From: Lonicera japonica
Lineage: Eukaryota > Streptophyta > Magnoliopsida > Dipsacales > Caprifoliaceae
Assembly (NCBI GenBank): GCA_021464415.1
Contig: CM038465.1
Location: forward strand, 19,003,839-19,067,838
Length of the DNA: 64,000 nucleotides
Direction of reading: 5' to 3'
The notes beneath the pieces were generated by a model. That model worked only from the letters and a program-made list of their open reading frames with translations, searched no databases and was not told where the DNA came from. Position numbers and translations under genes: made by a program. Positions 1 to 12,101 of the stretch are shown here, in pieces. The first letter of the stretch is position 1; every line of letters starts with the position of its first letter.

Positions 1-707
1 TAACGCAAATCAAATATCCAATGGCTTTCTAGATTTCCCAGCCAAAATAGATTTATATGGAGCAAAGCACAAAACAAGAATCCCAACTATGATAAAGATG
101 CAACAAGGATCAATAAACCCAAACGATTGAATATTAATTGGAATATTCTAGGGTTCAACGGGAATCTTCAATTTCAATAATAGTGCAAAAGTTCATAGCA
201 ATAAAAACCCTATTCAATGAAGCATGAAAAACCTAGAGATTTCATTTATACAATTCAAACTTCAATGTATTCTAATTCAAAACAACTCACCCTAAGCAAA
301 AAAAAAAATAAAAAATTCTAGGATTTTCAAGCAATTCAGAATAATTTTTTTTTGCAGCACTGTTCACGCACAACACTATTCACAGTAGTCACCTTTTTTT
401 ATTAAATACAGGTGCTATCGTAAAACAGCAATAACTTTTGATCCAACCGTTGGATTAGGCTGATTTTTGGATATGTTGTTCAGAACGCAATTTTACATTA
501 TTATGTAAAAAATCAGGACGATCCGAGGTTGTTTCGATAGCGAAAACCACAAATTTCGACAGCCCAGCAGGATTCTGAAAAAAAAACCAAATCTAATCTT
601 AACTTTTTTTATGAACACTAACACAAAGATATGGAATCAACAAATCACAAGATCCAAGATTATGGATTTGGAATTGAAAACACAAGAATTAAAAGATAGA
701 AAAGTTT

Positions 708-719
708 CCTCTGATACCA
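708..719 (-). other. Primer-binding site (initiator tRNA-Met type)
   Basis: The minus strand reads TGGTATCAGAGG one base from the LTR end. This is the tRNA-iMet-complementary site common in plant copia and gypsy elements, and it sets the element's orientation as minus. Confidence 0.55.
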
Positions 720-720
720 A

Positions 721-1394
721 TGACGCGATCCCGGATCGTCTTTCCTAGCTAGGTTAATGGATCCTCAACCCTTGAACTACAAACGTAGCAAGAACCTTGG
801 AATATGTAGAAAGATGGAAGGCAGAAGCCTCAACCCAAAGCTTAAAGAAGCGTGAACCTTGGTATGATCGAAGACGCCACAATGAATTGGTGGAGAATTG
901 ATTATAAGTCAAGAACAATTGAATTAATCAATTCAACATGTTCAACATGTTCTTAGAGAACACAAAGAGAAAACTCTCAATATTATTAATCATCAAAACT
1001 TCTCTAATACAATGAAAAGAACTCCTTTAAATAGGAGAAACAAACTATAAAAATCCTATTACAATAAGGAAACTAATTCTACTTAGGAAAAGGAAATAAC
1101 TTCTAGAATAATCTTAATGCAATAAGAAAATTAATAATAAAAATAATATGGAAACTTATTCAAAAAGGAAACTACTAATCTAATTCCTAATTGAATAATG
1201 AAATAATAATAATTCTAATAATTAAAACTACTTAAAAATAATAATTGACTTTCACGTGCTCCATGACTTCCGCGTTTCACTATGCTTAAATCCTCTAGCT
1301 GAGTGCGTACTAGTATGCTCCAAGGTCATCCAATGTACGGACCCTACCAATCAATGCTTTAATCAAGTCGGAGCTTGTGCTAGCCTGGATCACA
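721..1394 (-). repeat. LTR of the left-edge element
   Basis: On the plus strand it starts TGACGCGATCC next to the primer-binding site and ends GGATCACA, so the ends are TG...CA with imperfectly inverted termini. It is 674 bp long with no coding capacity. Beyond 1394 the readable gypsy integrase frame resumes on the minus strand, which fixes the right border to within a few bases. Confidence 0.5.
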
Positions 1395-1889
1395 TTAGTG
1401 CAATCTTACAATCTATTTGATGTAAATCTTTGCCAACCTCCCTACGGGAAACTTCTCTTGAATAGGGAGGAAATGAGCCGATTTAGTTAATCTGTCAACT
1501 ACTACCCATACTGCATCATTCTTAAACTGAGTTCTTGGTAAATCCATAAGAAAATCCATAGTGATATTCTCCCATTTCCATTCCGGGATAAGCAAAGGTT
1601 GTAATTTACTTGAAGGTTTATGATGTTCGATCTTGATCTTCTGATAAGAAAAGCTCTTTGCCACGAAGTTCGCCACATCCTTCTTCATTCCTGACCACCA
1701 ATAGATTCTCTTCAGGTCACGGCACATCTTGGTTCCTTCTGGATGAATCAAAAATTCCAAATTATGGGCCTCGTCTAAAATAGCTTGCTGTAACTCTACA
1801 TTATACTGGGGTACTACAAACTTCCCTTTATATCTTATGCCACCATCATGCTCGATGGTGATGTCACTAATGTACTCTCTGGATAACAT
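1395..1889 (-). pseudogene. Gypsy integrase, N-terminal part
   Basis: This encodes the integrase zinc-binding region and the start of the catalytic core. The zinc-finger segment has the family pattern (KMCRDLKRIYWWSGMKKDV), but the CxxC pair is lost (SFSYQ where family members have two cysteines). The core begins with MDFLMDLPRT and VVVDRLTKSAHFLP, which includes the first catalytic Asp region. The frame meets TAG at about 1410-1412, where the family has a Glu codon, remains recognisable for a few residues, then ends at the inserted LTR at 1394. It cannot be functional. Confidence 0.8.
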
Positions 1890-2099
1890 CTAGTTACACC
1901 ACCACACTAGATCTTCATCTTGACCTTGGCCTTCAATCACCCGACTTACCATTACTGGCCTGGCAACAATCGTAGACATAAACGCCATGTTATCTCTCCG
2001 ATTCACTACCAAGTCATACTTTTGTGACTCTTGGTGGAGTCTCCATTCGCGGCACCTTAAAGTAGAAATTGAGCCTTGAGACTTTCTACTCAAAGCATC

Positions 2100-2690
2100 T
2101 GCCACCACATTAGCCTTCGCCGGGTGGTACTGTAAAATGAAATTATAGTCCTCCAAATATTCCATCCATCAGCGTTGTCTCAGATTCAGATATTTCTAAG
2201 CGAAGGTGTATTTCAAGCTCTTGTGATCAGAAAAGACTTCGAATGTCTCACCGTATAAATAGTGTTGCCAAATCTTCAAAGTGAACCCTACAACTGACAA
2301 TTCTAGGTCATGCATTGGATAATTCTTTTCGTGAATCTTAAGTTGTCTTAATGCATAAGTAATGACGTGGTCTAACTGCATGAGCACGCAACCTAATCCC
2401 AAACGAGATGCATCTCAGTAAATGACATAGCCCAGTCCTTTTTGCAGTAAGGCAAGTACAGGAGCAGATGTAAGACGACGCTAAAGCTCATTGAAAGCAT
2501 ACTCACAATTGTCATTCCAAATGAACATAACACCTTTCTGAATAAGATGAGTAAGAGAATAGGCAATCTTAGAAAATCTTAGATGAAACAGCAATCTTGT
2601 GGGTTGCTTCTAACTCGACACAGCTTCAACCTTAGCCGGATCCGCAGAAACTCCAAATCTATTAACAATATGGCCCAGGAACTTCACTTC
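2100..2690 (-). pseudogene. Gypsy RNase H domain, frameshifted
   Basis: Minus-strand segments carry the RNase H core of gypsy pol: MGLGCVLMQ, then [32 protein letters not shown], and after a stop [20 protein letters not shown] with VADALSRKS. The spacing matches the family. The pieces lie in more than one frame, and the stop near 2166-2190 and the gap to the reverse transcriptase near 2700 show decay. It lies directly downstream of the RT. Confidence 0.75.
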
Positions 2691-2699
2691 CCACTGCCA

Positions 2700-3521
2700 A
2701 AAATCACATTTAGAGAATTGAGCATATAGCTAGTTCTCCCGAAGCAATTTCAATGCTATTCTAAGATGAGTAACGCGTTCAATCTCAGAACCTGAATAGA
2801 TGAGGATGTCGTCAATGAAAACCACAACAAATTGATCGAGATACAGTCGGAAGATTCTTTGCATCAAGTCCATAAAAGCTGTAGGAGCATTGATTAGCCT
2901 AAATGGCATAACCAATAATTCAAAATGCCCATACTGAGTACGAAAAGTGGTTTTGGGAATATCCTCCCCTCGGACTCTCAACTGATGATAACCAAATCAA
3001 AGATCAATTTTTGAGAAAAATGATGCACATTATAACTGGTCCAATAAGTTGTCGATGCGTGGAAGTGGGTACTTGGTCTTGACGGTAAGACGATTCAATT
3101 GACAATAGTTGACACACATGTGAAGAGAACCATCTGCCTTTTTGTAAAATAAAATCGAGGCTCCCCAAGAAGAGGTACTAGGACGAATAGATTCCTTGGC
3201 TAGGAGATCATCTAGCTGTATACGTAATTCCTTTAGCTCAGCAAGAGCCATGCGATAAGGAGCTATAGAAATCGGTTCAGCCCCTGGAACAATATTTATA
3301 AAGAAGTCAACCTCACAGTGGGGCGGTAAACCAAGCAATTCATCAGGAAAGACATCGAGAAACTCATTAACGATGGGTATAATGGTAGGGGAAAACTTAG
3401 GAGGCTCATCAGAAACTATACTACATAACCAACCCAAGTAACTTCCTTGTTCACGCCGACATGCGTAAGTCAACAGGTATAACCCGTACCTTTCTCGTAA
3501 AACATGAGGGTTTGTTTCCAA
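2700..3521 (-). pseudogene. Gypsy reverse transcriptase, frameshifted
   Basis: Two minus-strand segments make a gypsy RT. The upstream one (3030-3521) has [20 protein letters not shown], then [20 protein letters not shown] and [14 protein letters not shown]. The downstream one (2730-2981) has [20 protein letters not shown] and the catalytic FIDDILIYS box, the gypsy version of YxDD. The catalytic aspartates are present. A frame break between the segments near 2985-3030 separates palm and fingers, so no full enzyme can be made. Confidence 0.8.
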
Positions 3522-3589
3522 TGATAGGCGGTCACCTTCTTAACATAACAATCAATGACTGCTCGATACTTTGTCAACCAATCCATACC

Positions 3590-3930
3590 CAAAATTAAGT
3601 CATAAGAACAAAATCATCCTCCATATGACAATCGTTGTGCAGAGAAATAATGGCAGTACAATATTGAGTAAGGAAAGAAGCACCCCCTAAGGGCGTGTTA
3701 ATACAGATAGATGAAGTAAGACTCTTAGGTTTCAACCCAAACTAAATGCACATGCTGAGGATATGAAAGAATGAGAAGCCCACGAATTAAAAAGAACTTT
3801 AACACCAGTAGTAAAAAGGATAAGGCTACCTTCCATCACCGTGTTGTCCTCTTGCGTAGACGACGTTGCCAAATTGTAAATTTGGCCACTCTGGTTTTTG
3901 TGACCCTGTGACTGCATGGGTCTAGGAAAG
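3590..3930 (-). pseudogene. Gypsy aspartic protease remnant
   Basis: The minus-strand frame at 3732-3917 contains LFNSWASHSFISSACA, aligned to the retroviral-type protease motif LFDSGASHSFI. Both catalytic-loop changes, Asp to Asn and Gly to Trp, would abolish activity. It lies between the gag zinc-knuckle remnant and the RT, as expected. Confidence 0.65.
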
Positions 3931-4196
3931 GATTACTGGTGGGGCTGACGTGGCTGTGAGTAAAGCTGTTGGGAAGGAAAATGGCTAGGCTGGTACTGGC
4001 CGCTAGCTGCCAGCTGCTCAACATCTTGGTTAATTGACTGTGAAGATCTACCAGGAAACCTACCCGACTGGCTTCAGCCCTGATTGCCATTACGACCCCG
4101 GCCCTGATTGCCATTACGACCCCGGCTCGATCCTCGGCTAGAGCTACTACCGTCACCTCTACTGCGACCTCCCCATTACACTTGTGGATTATTAGG

Positions 4197-5197
4197 ACAA
4201 GCTCTTGATCGGTGTCCCTGCTACCCATAGACATTGCAAGACCCAGAGAAACTACCAGTATTACTACCCCCATCATTAGAGTAAAGACCTCCCGAAGATT
4301 CAGAACTCGACTTGGCCTTCTTATTTCTTCCCTAAATAATAAAACCACTTATTTTCTTCCCCTTATTTGATGAGTATGAGAGCATATCTAAACGACTGTC
4401 ATAATTACCCCTACTAGGCTCTATCAGAACCGAATCTCTCCGGTAAGCGGCTTCCACTATCTCTTTATAGGTCTGATAATTGTACGCACTTAAGACATCT
4501 CAAAAATCTGCCCGAAGACCAAAGAAAAATGCCTCCATCTTTTCCTTATCAGACGGTCGATCCATGTGCAAACACAAATTTTTAAATTTCTGGTGGTACT
4601 TCGCCACCGTCATCCCTTCTTGGCTCAAGATCCAAAGCCCCTCTCTTTTTCTCCTACGGTAGGCATCGGATATAAACTGATTCTCGAATTCCTTACTAAA
4701 CACCCCCAGGAGTTCATATCTACTGTCCCACTCTGTCTCATCCACCAACCCTGTGCAAACCCGGTTAGCTTCGAAGCTGCTAACCTAAGGCGTAATGCAT
4801 CTTCGATCAGATCGAGCTTTTCCATCACATCGAACAACCAAGATTCAGCGTTGTCGGGTCCTTTAGTCCCATCAAATTTAGTTGGATCCAATCGGTTGAA
4901 CGACCTCAACAACTTAGCTAGATTCCCTCATTGATTCTAAATAGCTACTATCTCAACATTTTTATCTTGTCCTCCACTATCAGGATTTCTAATGGTTTGG
5001 GAACGATTCGCTCGAGCATCAACTGTGGAGTCATAAGAGGTTTTCATAACATTCTTTAATTCTCCCATGAATTCCTTCATCATCTTCCTCATAGAGGACA
5101 TAAAACCACGGCTACTATCACGACCCCGAGAACGTTCTCCCTCATCAATAGGAGGATCAGTTACAGGCCTATTACGGGTGGAACGTCTAGGCGCCAT
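4197..5197 (-). pseudogene. Gypsy gag, several stops
   Basis: Gag starts at an ATG on the minus strand (complement of 5195-5197), giving MAPRRSTRNRPVTDPP, a start often seen in plant gypsy gag. The retrotransposon gag core follows at 4500-4912 (RLDPTKFDGTKGPDNAESWL, AASKLTGFAQGWW). Near 4197-4245 a zinc-knuckle relic reads CNVYG-stop-QGHRSRACP, with the second Cys replaced by Tyr. Stops near 4930 and frame changes near 4625-4748 break the frame. About 240 bp of leader lies between gag and the primer-binding site. Confidence 0.75.
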
Positions 5198-5436
5198 TCT
5201 ATAGGAAAACAAAAGAAAAGTTCAGTCCTTAAGTTCAACTCTAATAAGCTATAGTAGACAGATGCTTTATAAAATAATCAACCGTTGCGCATTTAACTAA
5301 TTATAGTTTAATTCACCCGTCAGCTGTGCCTGTTAGTAGTGTTACTTAAAATTTCCCGACTTAATACAGTCATGTGCTGAAGGAATATAAGGATTCTATC
5401 TACCGATACCTCGGTCGAAAAAGAAATTAAACATAT

Positions 5437-5450
5437 GCTATGATACCAAC
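5437..5450 (-). other. Primer-binding site of the gypsy element
   Basis: The minus strand reads TTGGTATCATAGC immediately after the LTR end, a tRNA-iMet-type site with one mismatch. It places the LTR border at 5450/5451. Confidence 0.7.
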
Positions 5451-7446
5451 TGTAATAACCCCCCTAATTTAGCAGGTGTTAATGGATGCTGTATCTAATA
5501 AATAGCAAGTAAACAAATGATTATAACTAATAACATAACACACCGTAAAGAAATCTAATGAAAATTCGGCACGAAGTATTCGTAACACAAGGAAAACCAT
5601 CATGTTTGACAAACACAACAAATTTTTGAATACTCCTCAACTGGATTACAATCTAAATATGAGATAGTCTGATACAATAAATCCAACATGATCTTCCACG
5701 AGCTAGAAACAAAACACAATCCAAGTTTGAAAATACAAATAAATACGTCCATCGAAAGTCTAAAGTGCCCACTTCAATAGAAATTACAATTCCCACAAAC
5801 ATAGATAAAACAATAGCTAAATACATAGAGACATCAGAGGCGACTTTAAGATGAACTTGGACCTGATCCACAACCTCTACCCGAGACACGAAGTATACCT
5901 AAAAGGAAAATGAGGGAATGAGCCACAACTGGCCCAGTGGAAACTATGGGGAAAGGGAAATGCAATGCACAGACATGTCACAATCTAAGGAATTACCACC
6001 TTAATTTCGTTAACAAGGATTTCCCAACGTACACCAATTAATAATAAGAATCCATTTATTATACAGTAATGTATATATATCAATTATTATCAACGTGTAA
6101 CTCACATGATAACTGTATAAGCGTCCATCCACCTCCTCCTCCTCCTCATCCTAATACCGGTACTAGATGGACTATGACACTCTCATACGTACCCCATCTA
6201 TACCATGGGTCTCTGCACTGGTAACTAGATTTATGGCACCCCATCTACACCATAGGTCTATGCAATAATAACAACTCAAGCATTTTTATACTGGTGCTTA
6301 TCTGGTTCTAACAACCTCGATATCTCACCGCAATTGGTTTAATTTGTCAAAAACATTATCCAAAGGTTGTCTGATGTAATAATAACGTTAACCAAGTTAT
6401 ACAACTCAATATTCTACTCAGATAACCCAATAATTGATTGTATTATCAATTTTTAAAAGGGCATCTCAAGAATTACACAACACATTATTGTAATAACATG
6501 ATTTTCAATGGTTTCGTGAACCAATAAATGAGGAGAAATGACTAGACAAATTAGAATCATCATCAAGAACTGAGTACATGTCTAATAAGGAATTAAAAGT
6601 GAATTAAAAGTGTTTTATATTATGGAAATTTATTAATTTAAGTAGAAATGTCAAGTACTATACATGTGTATAATGATTCTAGCCATCTCGGTACCAAATT
6701 CTCCAATGAGTACATAAATATCAACATGCATGGCAATTAGCCCCTATTATCATCAAATATAACCCATAAACTATCAATAACAAGGCTCAGAGACTTCAAT
6801 ATATGGTTATACTACCTGCATGCAAGAGGAATCATATATTTGGTACCGAAAGTCTAGTGTTTTCAACTCAACCAATTACAAACGCTCGAAATTAAAAGAT
6901 GAAAGGGAAGTTCCCACCTCTTTGAGCTCTGGACAAAAACAAAAAGCTCTAAAGCGACCACCTATAGTAGCCCAACAGATGATTACACTACATAAATGAA
7001 TTCGGCTCGCAAAAAGCTTGAGAAATCTACAATTTCGGTACAAAACTTGAAGATTTGAGCTATCATGCATCAAAATCCCTCATCAAACCACTATCTATCT
7101 CTCACTAGAGCTCTGGGATTGCTCTCCCTCGAAAATGAGCTAAAATGGAGGTGGAAGAGGTTTAAAAACGGTCAAGGCAAAGTTAAGGCGATAAAAACGA
7201 GGTTACATTTTTTATGCTACGGACCGGTCTTGGAAAAGTTTAGACCAATTCGGTGCCAAGGTTTCTCGAATTTCTGCACCTGCGAAACAGTATGCCAAAT
7301 TTCCCATACTGGTCCGGCACCAACCTAGACCAAGAGATTAAACTCAACCAAAATCAGTCCAAACTTGTCTAAATCGAATCCGATTGTGACGGAACTAAAT
7401 ACGAAGTTAAACTCGCTAATATTAATTAAAAACACAGGGTGTTACA
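5451..7446 (-). repeat. 5' LTR of the gypsy element (about 2.0 kb)
   Basis: On the plus strand it begins TGTAATAACCCCCC and ends GGGTGTTACA, giving TG...CA ends with short inverted repeats. Length is 1996 bp. It contains the conserved block (around 5915-5945) also found in the solo LTRs of this window. Predicted ORFs inside it are short and match nothing I recognise. Confidence 0.8.
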
Positions 7447-7836
7447 TTGTGGATAATGGAGATGAAGAAATCCTAAGCTCTAGGACCAAAATATTTTATC
7501 TATATTTGATATGTGTTCAAATATCATCAAAATCACTCATTTTAGACCCTCAATAATAGCTCTCCCTATCTGTTTCTGGTGCACTGTTTGTATTTCAGGC
7601 ATAACTTTTCATTTGAAATTCCACTAGATGCACCATTTTTTTCTAATTAAAGATGATTTATAGCTCTAAAACTTTGGTCTTTGGATATTGTTCCAAATTC
7701 CTAATAGATAAATACTAGAAATTTGTAGAAGATAAGGATCTGCCAAAAACCAAACTGTTACTGATGCACTAGGCGGGTGCTGTCATCAATTTCACAATCA
7801 TTTTTGGCCCTCTTAGAGCTTGATTTGGACGTACCT
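7447..7836. other. No gene seen; decayed repeat-like DNA
   Basis: AT-rich spacer between the gypsy LTR and the next solo LTR. No coding frame, RNA gene or clear transposon terminus was found. Its texture resembles old LTR sequence. Confidence 0.5.
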
Positions 7837-8827
7837 TGTGACGCCCCAAATTCCGTTATGAGGTTTAGGCCTCCAGAACCCAGTTAATCACGGTGCCGTA
7901 CGCGATGGAGGGTTTGATGTACTTAATTAAAAAGTGATATAATAGAAAATCACATGTAAGGCCACAATTTTCAGAAAATTTTGGCATGTGGAGTTCGTAT
8001 TTTCAATAAAACCAAACCTGTAAATAAGAAAATAAAGCTTAACTAGAAAGTTAACTCCACATCCATAATGACTTGCAATCCACTCAAATCTAATATGTCA
8101 ATACACATATATACCAATCCCTCCAACGAGGTCCCAGAATAAATAGATGGCCTTTACAAAACTTATAAAAATAATTTAATACAAATGAATGATACAATAA
8201 AGTCTAATGGTTCTAACATCTATAATCCATAAGGAATGAGTCATCCATGGACAACTACAAGCATTTAGGGTCATCAGAGGTTCCTACACTTCGTATTCGT
8301 GCCGCCCCCAAGAGATTTACCTGCAAAACTGGTTTGGAAAATGGGAGTGAGCCAAACACGGGCTCAGTGGGAACTATAAGGTTTTTAGATAGAAACCACG
8401 TTTTAAAACAATGCATCATGATGAAAATAGTTTTGTCTCTATCATGCGTATATTTATATTTATATATATATATATTAATGCGATGTATTCTAAGTGCAGT
8501 CCCATCCCAAAAAAATGTAGTAAAGTATTAATAAGTGAGGTGAAGTATATTATAAACAAAGTATGTATCACTATGATACAAGTAAACAGCAATGAACATA
8601 ATCACATATGTCATTTAACTACCGAAAATATTACAATAACAGAGTATCCTCGAGATAAGAGAAATTGTAGTAGTAAAATATATACTCTTACGATATAAGT
8701 AAGTCATCATAAGAAAATATAATCTTAGGACTAATGTAGGCACTAATCTTGTAATTGTCAATCTCATTTTCGTCTGTCTCACAACGAACATTTAAGATTT
8801 ACTCTACTGTGCACAGTGATCACGATC

Positions 8828-9055
8828 TAAGCCCCCAAGGCTAGGGTATGCAGCTCCCAAGGCTGGGTCCCCCCGTGGACCACCTAGATGTGCAGGGTAT
8901 GGAGCCTCGCGCGGTCCCCCTAGCTGGACCATAGAGTATGCCGCTCCCAAAGCGGGATCCCTCTACACGGATCATAGAGTATGCCACTAATATAACGGGG
9001 TCCCTCTACACGGACCAGGGTATGTAGCCACCAAGGCTAAGTCAACCCCGTGGAC
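8828..9055. repeat. Minisatellite inside the solo LTR
   Basis: About five diverged copies of a roughly 45-bp unit containing GGGTATG, GCTCCCAA and a GGATC/GGACC step. The same array recurs in the solo LTR at 54585-57349 (55545-55800), so it is a property of this LTR family. Confidence 0.7.
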
Positions 9056-9275
9056 ATTAGTGCCTTACAAAACCGAGAAATCAATCAAAAGTATTCTCCC
9101 AAAAATATGCTTATACATAGTACACATACATGTACATACACATATATATATATATATATACATCTCTTTAATTTGTACCCTCGTAATGACTTCGCCTATC
9201 AAGGGCACACTTAGTCTCTCCAGATACACAGCGTCTAATTCTTATTCAAACTATATAAACCACCAAATATGTGTA

Positions 9276-9322
9276 CGTAATAGCTAGCTAGCTAGCTAGA
9301 TAGATAGATAGATAGATAGATA
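9276..9322. repeat. GCTA/GATA microsatellite
   Basis: Consecutive GCTA repeats pass into GATA repeats inside the solo LTR. It is a simple slippage repeat. Confidence 0.8.
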
Positions 9323-11001
9323 TATCTCATGATGTATCTAATATACATATGCCATTAAAGAGACTAATACCATCACATGATTATATCCATGCAATACTTG
9401 AAAAACTCTAACGAGTGAGTTAGTCGTCTATTTTAAATAATTTCTTGTCTCATTTGAATATCATGGACATAATCACTATGGTGTTTAAAAAGAGGAATTA
9501 TGTACCAATTCTCAATTTATCCAAGGGTATCACAAAGTTAGAAATATAATAAAACTGTTGCCAAAATAGTAGTTCTTCACCAGAGTAATGATATTAGAAA
9601 ATTAATGGCACGCATATATTCTCTACATCAAGTAACATAATACATATACACAACCCCACCTCACCAACTAAGATTACACGTCCTAAAGCCCTTTAACAAC
9701 TCAATAATATAAGTAGGGACAATTATATATATATGGTACCCAAGTTTATGTATATAAGCATAATATGGGTCACTTATAGTATAAATCCCAATGCAACCTT
9801 AAGAAACTATATAAGAGTTGGAAATATCAAAATATAGCATTGTATAACTAGCATCATGCTTATCATTTCATATCTAGCGCGTATCTACATTTTATTGTCC
9901 ACAATCATCTTATACGCACTTGCGCTCTAGTGACCAGTAACAAGGGTTTGTGGTAAATCAATGAAATATGAGATTTACTTGTAGAATCATGAAATACTAA
10001 CAATAATAAATGATAATCACCCATCATAATCATAAATCATAGACCCAAAACCCATAAACGCATACAAACTTATTTCGTATAGAAAAACCCTAATTTGTAA
10101 GAAATATGGTGATTGAATGCATAAAATCTTAAAATAAGTTTTAATACTAGTGTTCCCACCTTTTATAAGTCGAATATCGAAGGTTTCAAGCCCCGACTCG
10201 AGCCGTGTAGCTGCCAACCACCAAATCCCCAAGTTGAGCTCCAAAAAGCCCTAAAATGGTGGAATCACCATTGATGGAGGATGGAGATGATTGATGAAGT
10301 TGTAGGAAGCTAGGAACCATGTTGATTTCATCCTCACAAGTCTCTTTCTAGCTCTCACCCATCTCTTTCGAGTTATTCTAAAGGAAGGAGAGAAAAATGG
10401 AGAAGGAATGAGAAGGAAAGAATGAACATCAAAGAGGAAGGAAAGGGGTTAAAAAACCCACTGGGGTACCTCTGATCTATTAGAGGGTTCCTCTGATCGA
10501 TCAGAGGGCACCTTGGCTGAAGTCCACCATTTCCCGTTAAGAAATCGCAATTTTTGCAGCACGTTTCGACCCCCGAAACGACTTCTATTCGACTCGGCCT
10601 TCAAATGAAAGTTATAGAGGGAAATGAGATGAATCTATTGCCAAATAGGGACTCATTTGGACTTTGTATGAAGAAGTTATGTCCTTCCAAAGTTGGCCAA
10701 AAACTCAATTCGGCAAAAGTTCGATTTTTCGCCGTTAGCCTCCAAATTCAACCGCAGCTTCCCGAAATGCGTTCTAACCATACACAAATACTTAATATCA
10801 TTAAAATAACATATTAGAAGTTTTGGCTCAACCACAGAGGCCCCGGTACGAAAATTGACTCCTCAACGGAGGTTTGGCCTTAAACCAGCTATGGAGGAGG
10901 ATTTGCTCGAAAATGAAATACGGGGTGTTACATACCTTCTGACATGAAATTTGAAAAGGGCTTAACTATATTTTGAATGGTTCAAATGGTGAGTCATTTG
11001 G

Positions 11002-12096
11002 TGAAATGCCCCAAATCCCGTTAAGAGGGTTTCTCCTCCGGGACCCGGTTCGTTACGGGTGCCGTACGCCGACGTCAGGAATTGAACAAAATTCCTATTA
11101 TAAACTTGAAAGTTCACATTCTAGGCAATGAGAAGAATTTCTATAATATAACATCCGTCCACAAAAGTAAAAGAGTTACTACAATTTAATAACTAGCCTC
11201 CAACGAGGTCCCAAGCACAAGGAATCAATCTCCACAATATATCCAATTCACATGTAATACATATGATCTGACAATAGCAAACTATATATATACACTACCA
11301 ACAAAAAATCTATGAGCAATGATCATTCTGTCGTGAAGGATCATCGACTAGGCAATGGTGCAGACGCAGTCTAAGAGATGCGTCCTCCCTCTTCCTTTTC
11401 CCAGTAGAGCCTGCAGACACAAACTATTTGAAAAATAGGTGGGGTGAGTCAAACGAACTAAGTGGGAATCATATAGTAAATTTAGTATGAACATAAGATT
11501 TAAAAATCCTTTATAGTAACTAAAGATAAACCGTTCTCATATATGTATATATAATGGTTTAGGAAGAAACCTTTTTATCACCTTGTTCAAATACTTCAAA
11601 ACCCGTGAATATTTCATATGCGATATCAAATAAAATCCTATGGCACAATTAACGTTTTCCTCTCATGAAACCCGAGCCTTGAAACACGTATCTCTCGCAA
11701 CTATCAAAGTGTACAACTAGGTCTGCGTTTCATGGCCTGTCACCCACGCGGCAGCAGGGCTTCCGGTTAGTTTCCATCTGCATTTCGTGGCATTTCACTC
11801 ACGCGGCAACAGGGCCTCCCGTTAGTTTTCTTACTCATCGTAATCAACCATAACACTGATAATCGTCCAAGCGTACAACCGGGTCTATATTTCGTGGCCT
11901 TTCACCTACGCGGTAGTAGGGCCTCCCGTTCGTTTTCGTGCACGGTTTCAGGTCTTGCACCCAGGAGACTGCGTCCCAAATTCTGGCCCCAATCGTTAGA
12001 GACCAAACTCGGGACCTACCATGGACTAGTACTATCGGATAATCTCAACAATATATCAACAGGCTCATTTAAAGAGTAATTGTGCCATATGTTATA
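11002..12096 (-). repeat. Truncated gypsy-group LTR
   Basis: It begins TGAAATGCCCCAAATCCCG, related to the plus-strand left ends of the solo LTRs, followed by the shared GGTGCCGTACGC block near 11058. Parts of it (11740-12000) match the 14296 LTR in inverted orientation. It breaks off near 12096, where FAR1-type coding sequence starts, so no TSD can be found. Confidence 0.65.
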
Positions 12097-12101
12097 ATGA
12101 A

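Larger units (their letters stand above)
1..1394 (-). mobile_element. LTR retroelement, 5' part, cut by window edge
   Basis: An element in minus-strand sense whose LTR (721-1394) abuts a primer-binding site and whose internal region runs off the left edge. It sits exactly where the neighbouring gypsy integrase stops being readable, so it was probably inserted into that element. Bases 1-707 are AT-rich and show no readable gag or pol, which fits a LARD/TRIM-type or very decayed element. The superfamily cannot be decided here, and the TSD cannot be tested because the other end is outside the window. Confidence 0.5.
1395..7446 (-). mobile_element. Ty3/gypsy retrotransposon, degenerate and truncated
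   Basis: The minus-strand order from right to left is LTR (5451-7446), primer-binding site, gag, protease, reverse transcriptase, RNase H and integrase, the gypsy order with integrase last. The integrase is lost after its early catalytic core, so the second LTR is missing. Every domain carries stops or frameshifts. The 2-kb LTR and the domain sequences resemble Del/Tekay-type elements, an impression not tested by phylogeny. The solo LTRs elsewhere in the window share LTR motifs with it, such as the block around 5915 and 8345. Confidence 0.85.
7837..10932 (-). mobile_element. Solo LTR, gypsy group, TSD TACCT
   Basis: A 3096-bp unit starting TGTGACGCCCC and ending GGGTGTTACA on the plus strand, flanked by perfect 5-bp duplications TACCT at 7832-7836 and 10933-10937. 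There is no internal gag-pol, so it is a solo LTR left by LTR-LTR recombination. The shared LTR block reads in the same direction as in the minus-sense gypsy element, so this copy is minus-sense. Short ORFs inside have no family signature. Confidence 0.88.

Noticed and set aside
8247..9287. Several plus-strand ORFs of 75-95 codons
   Set aside because: They lie within a solo LTR and its minisatellite, with no domain signature; random frames are expected at this length.
10554..10817. ORFs at 10554-10817 and the similar one at 56949-57224
   Set aside because: They occur at the same place in two sibling solo LTRs, which raised the question of a conserved small protein. Differences between them include many replacements and length changes, and neither resembles a known protein, so I treat them as non-coding LTR sequence.
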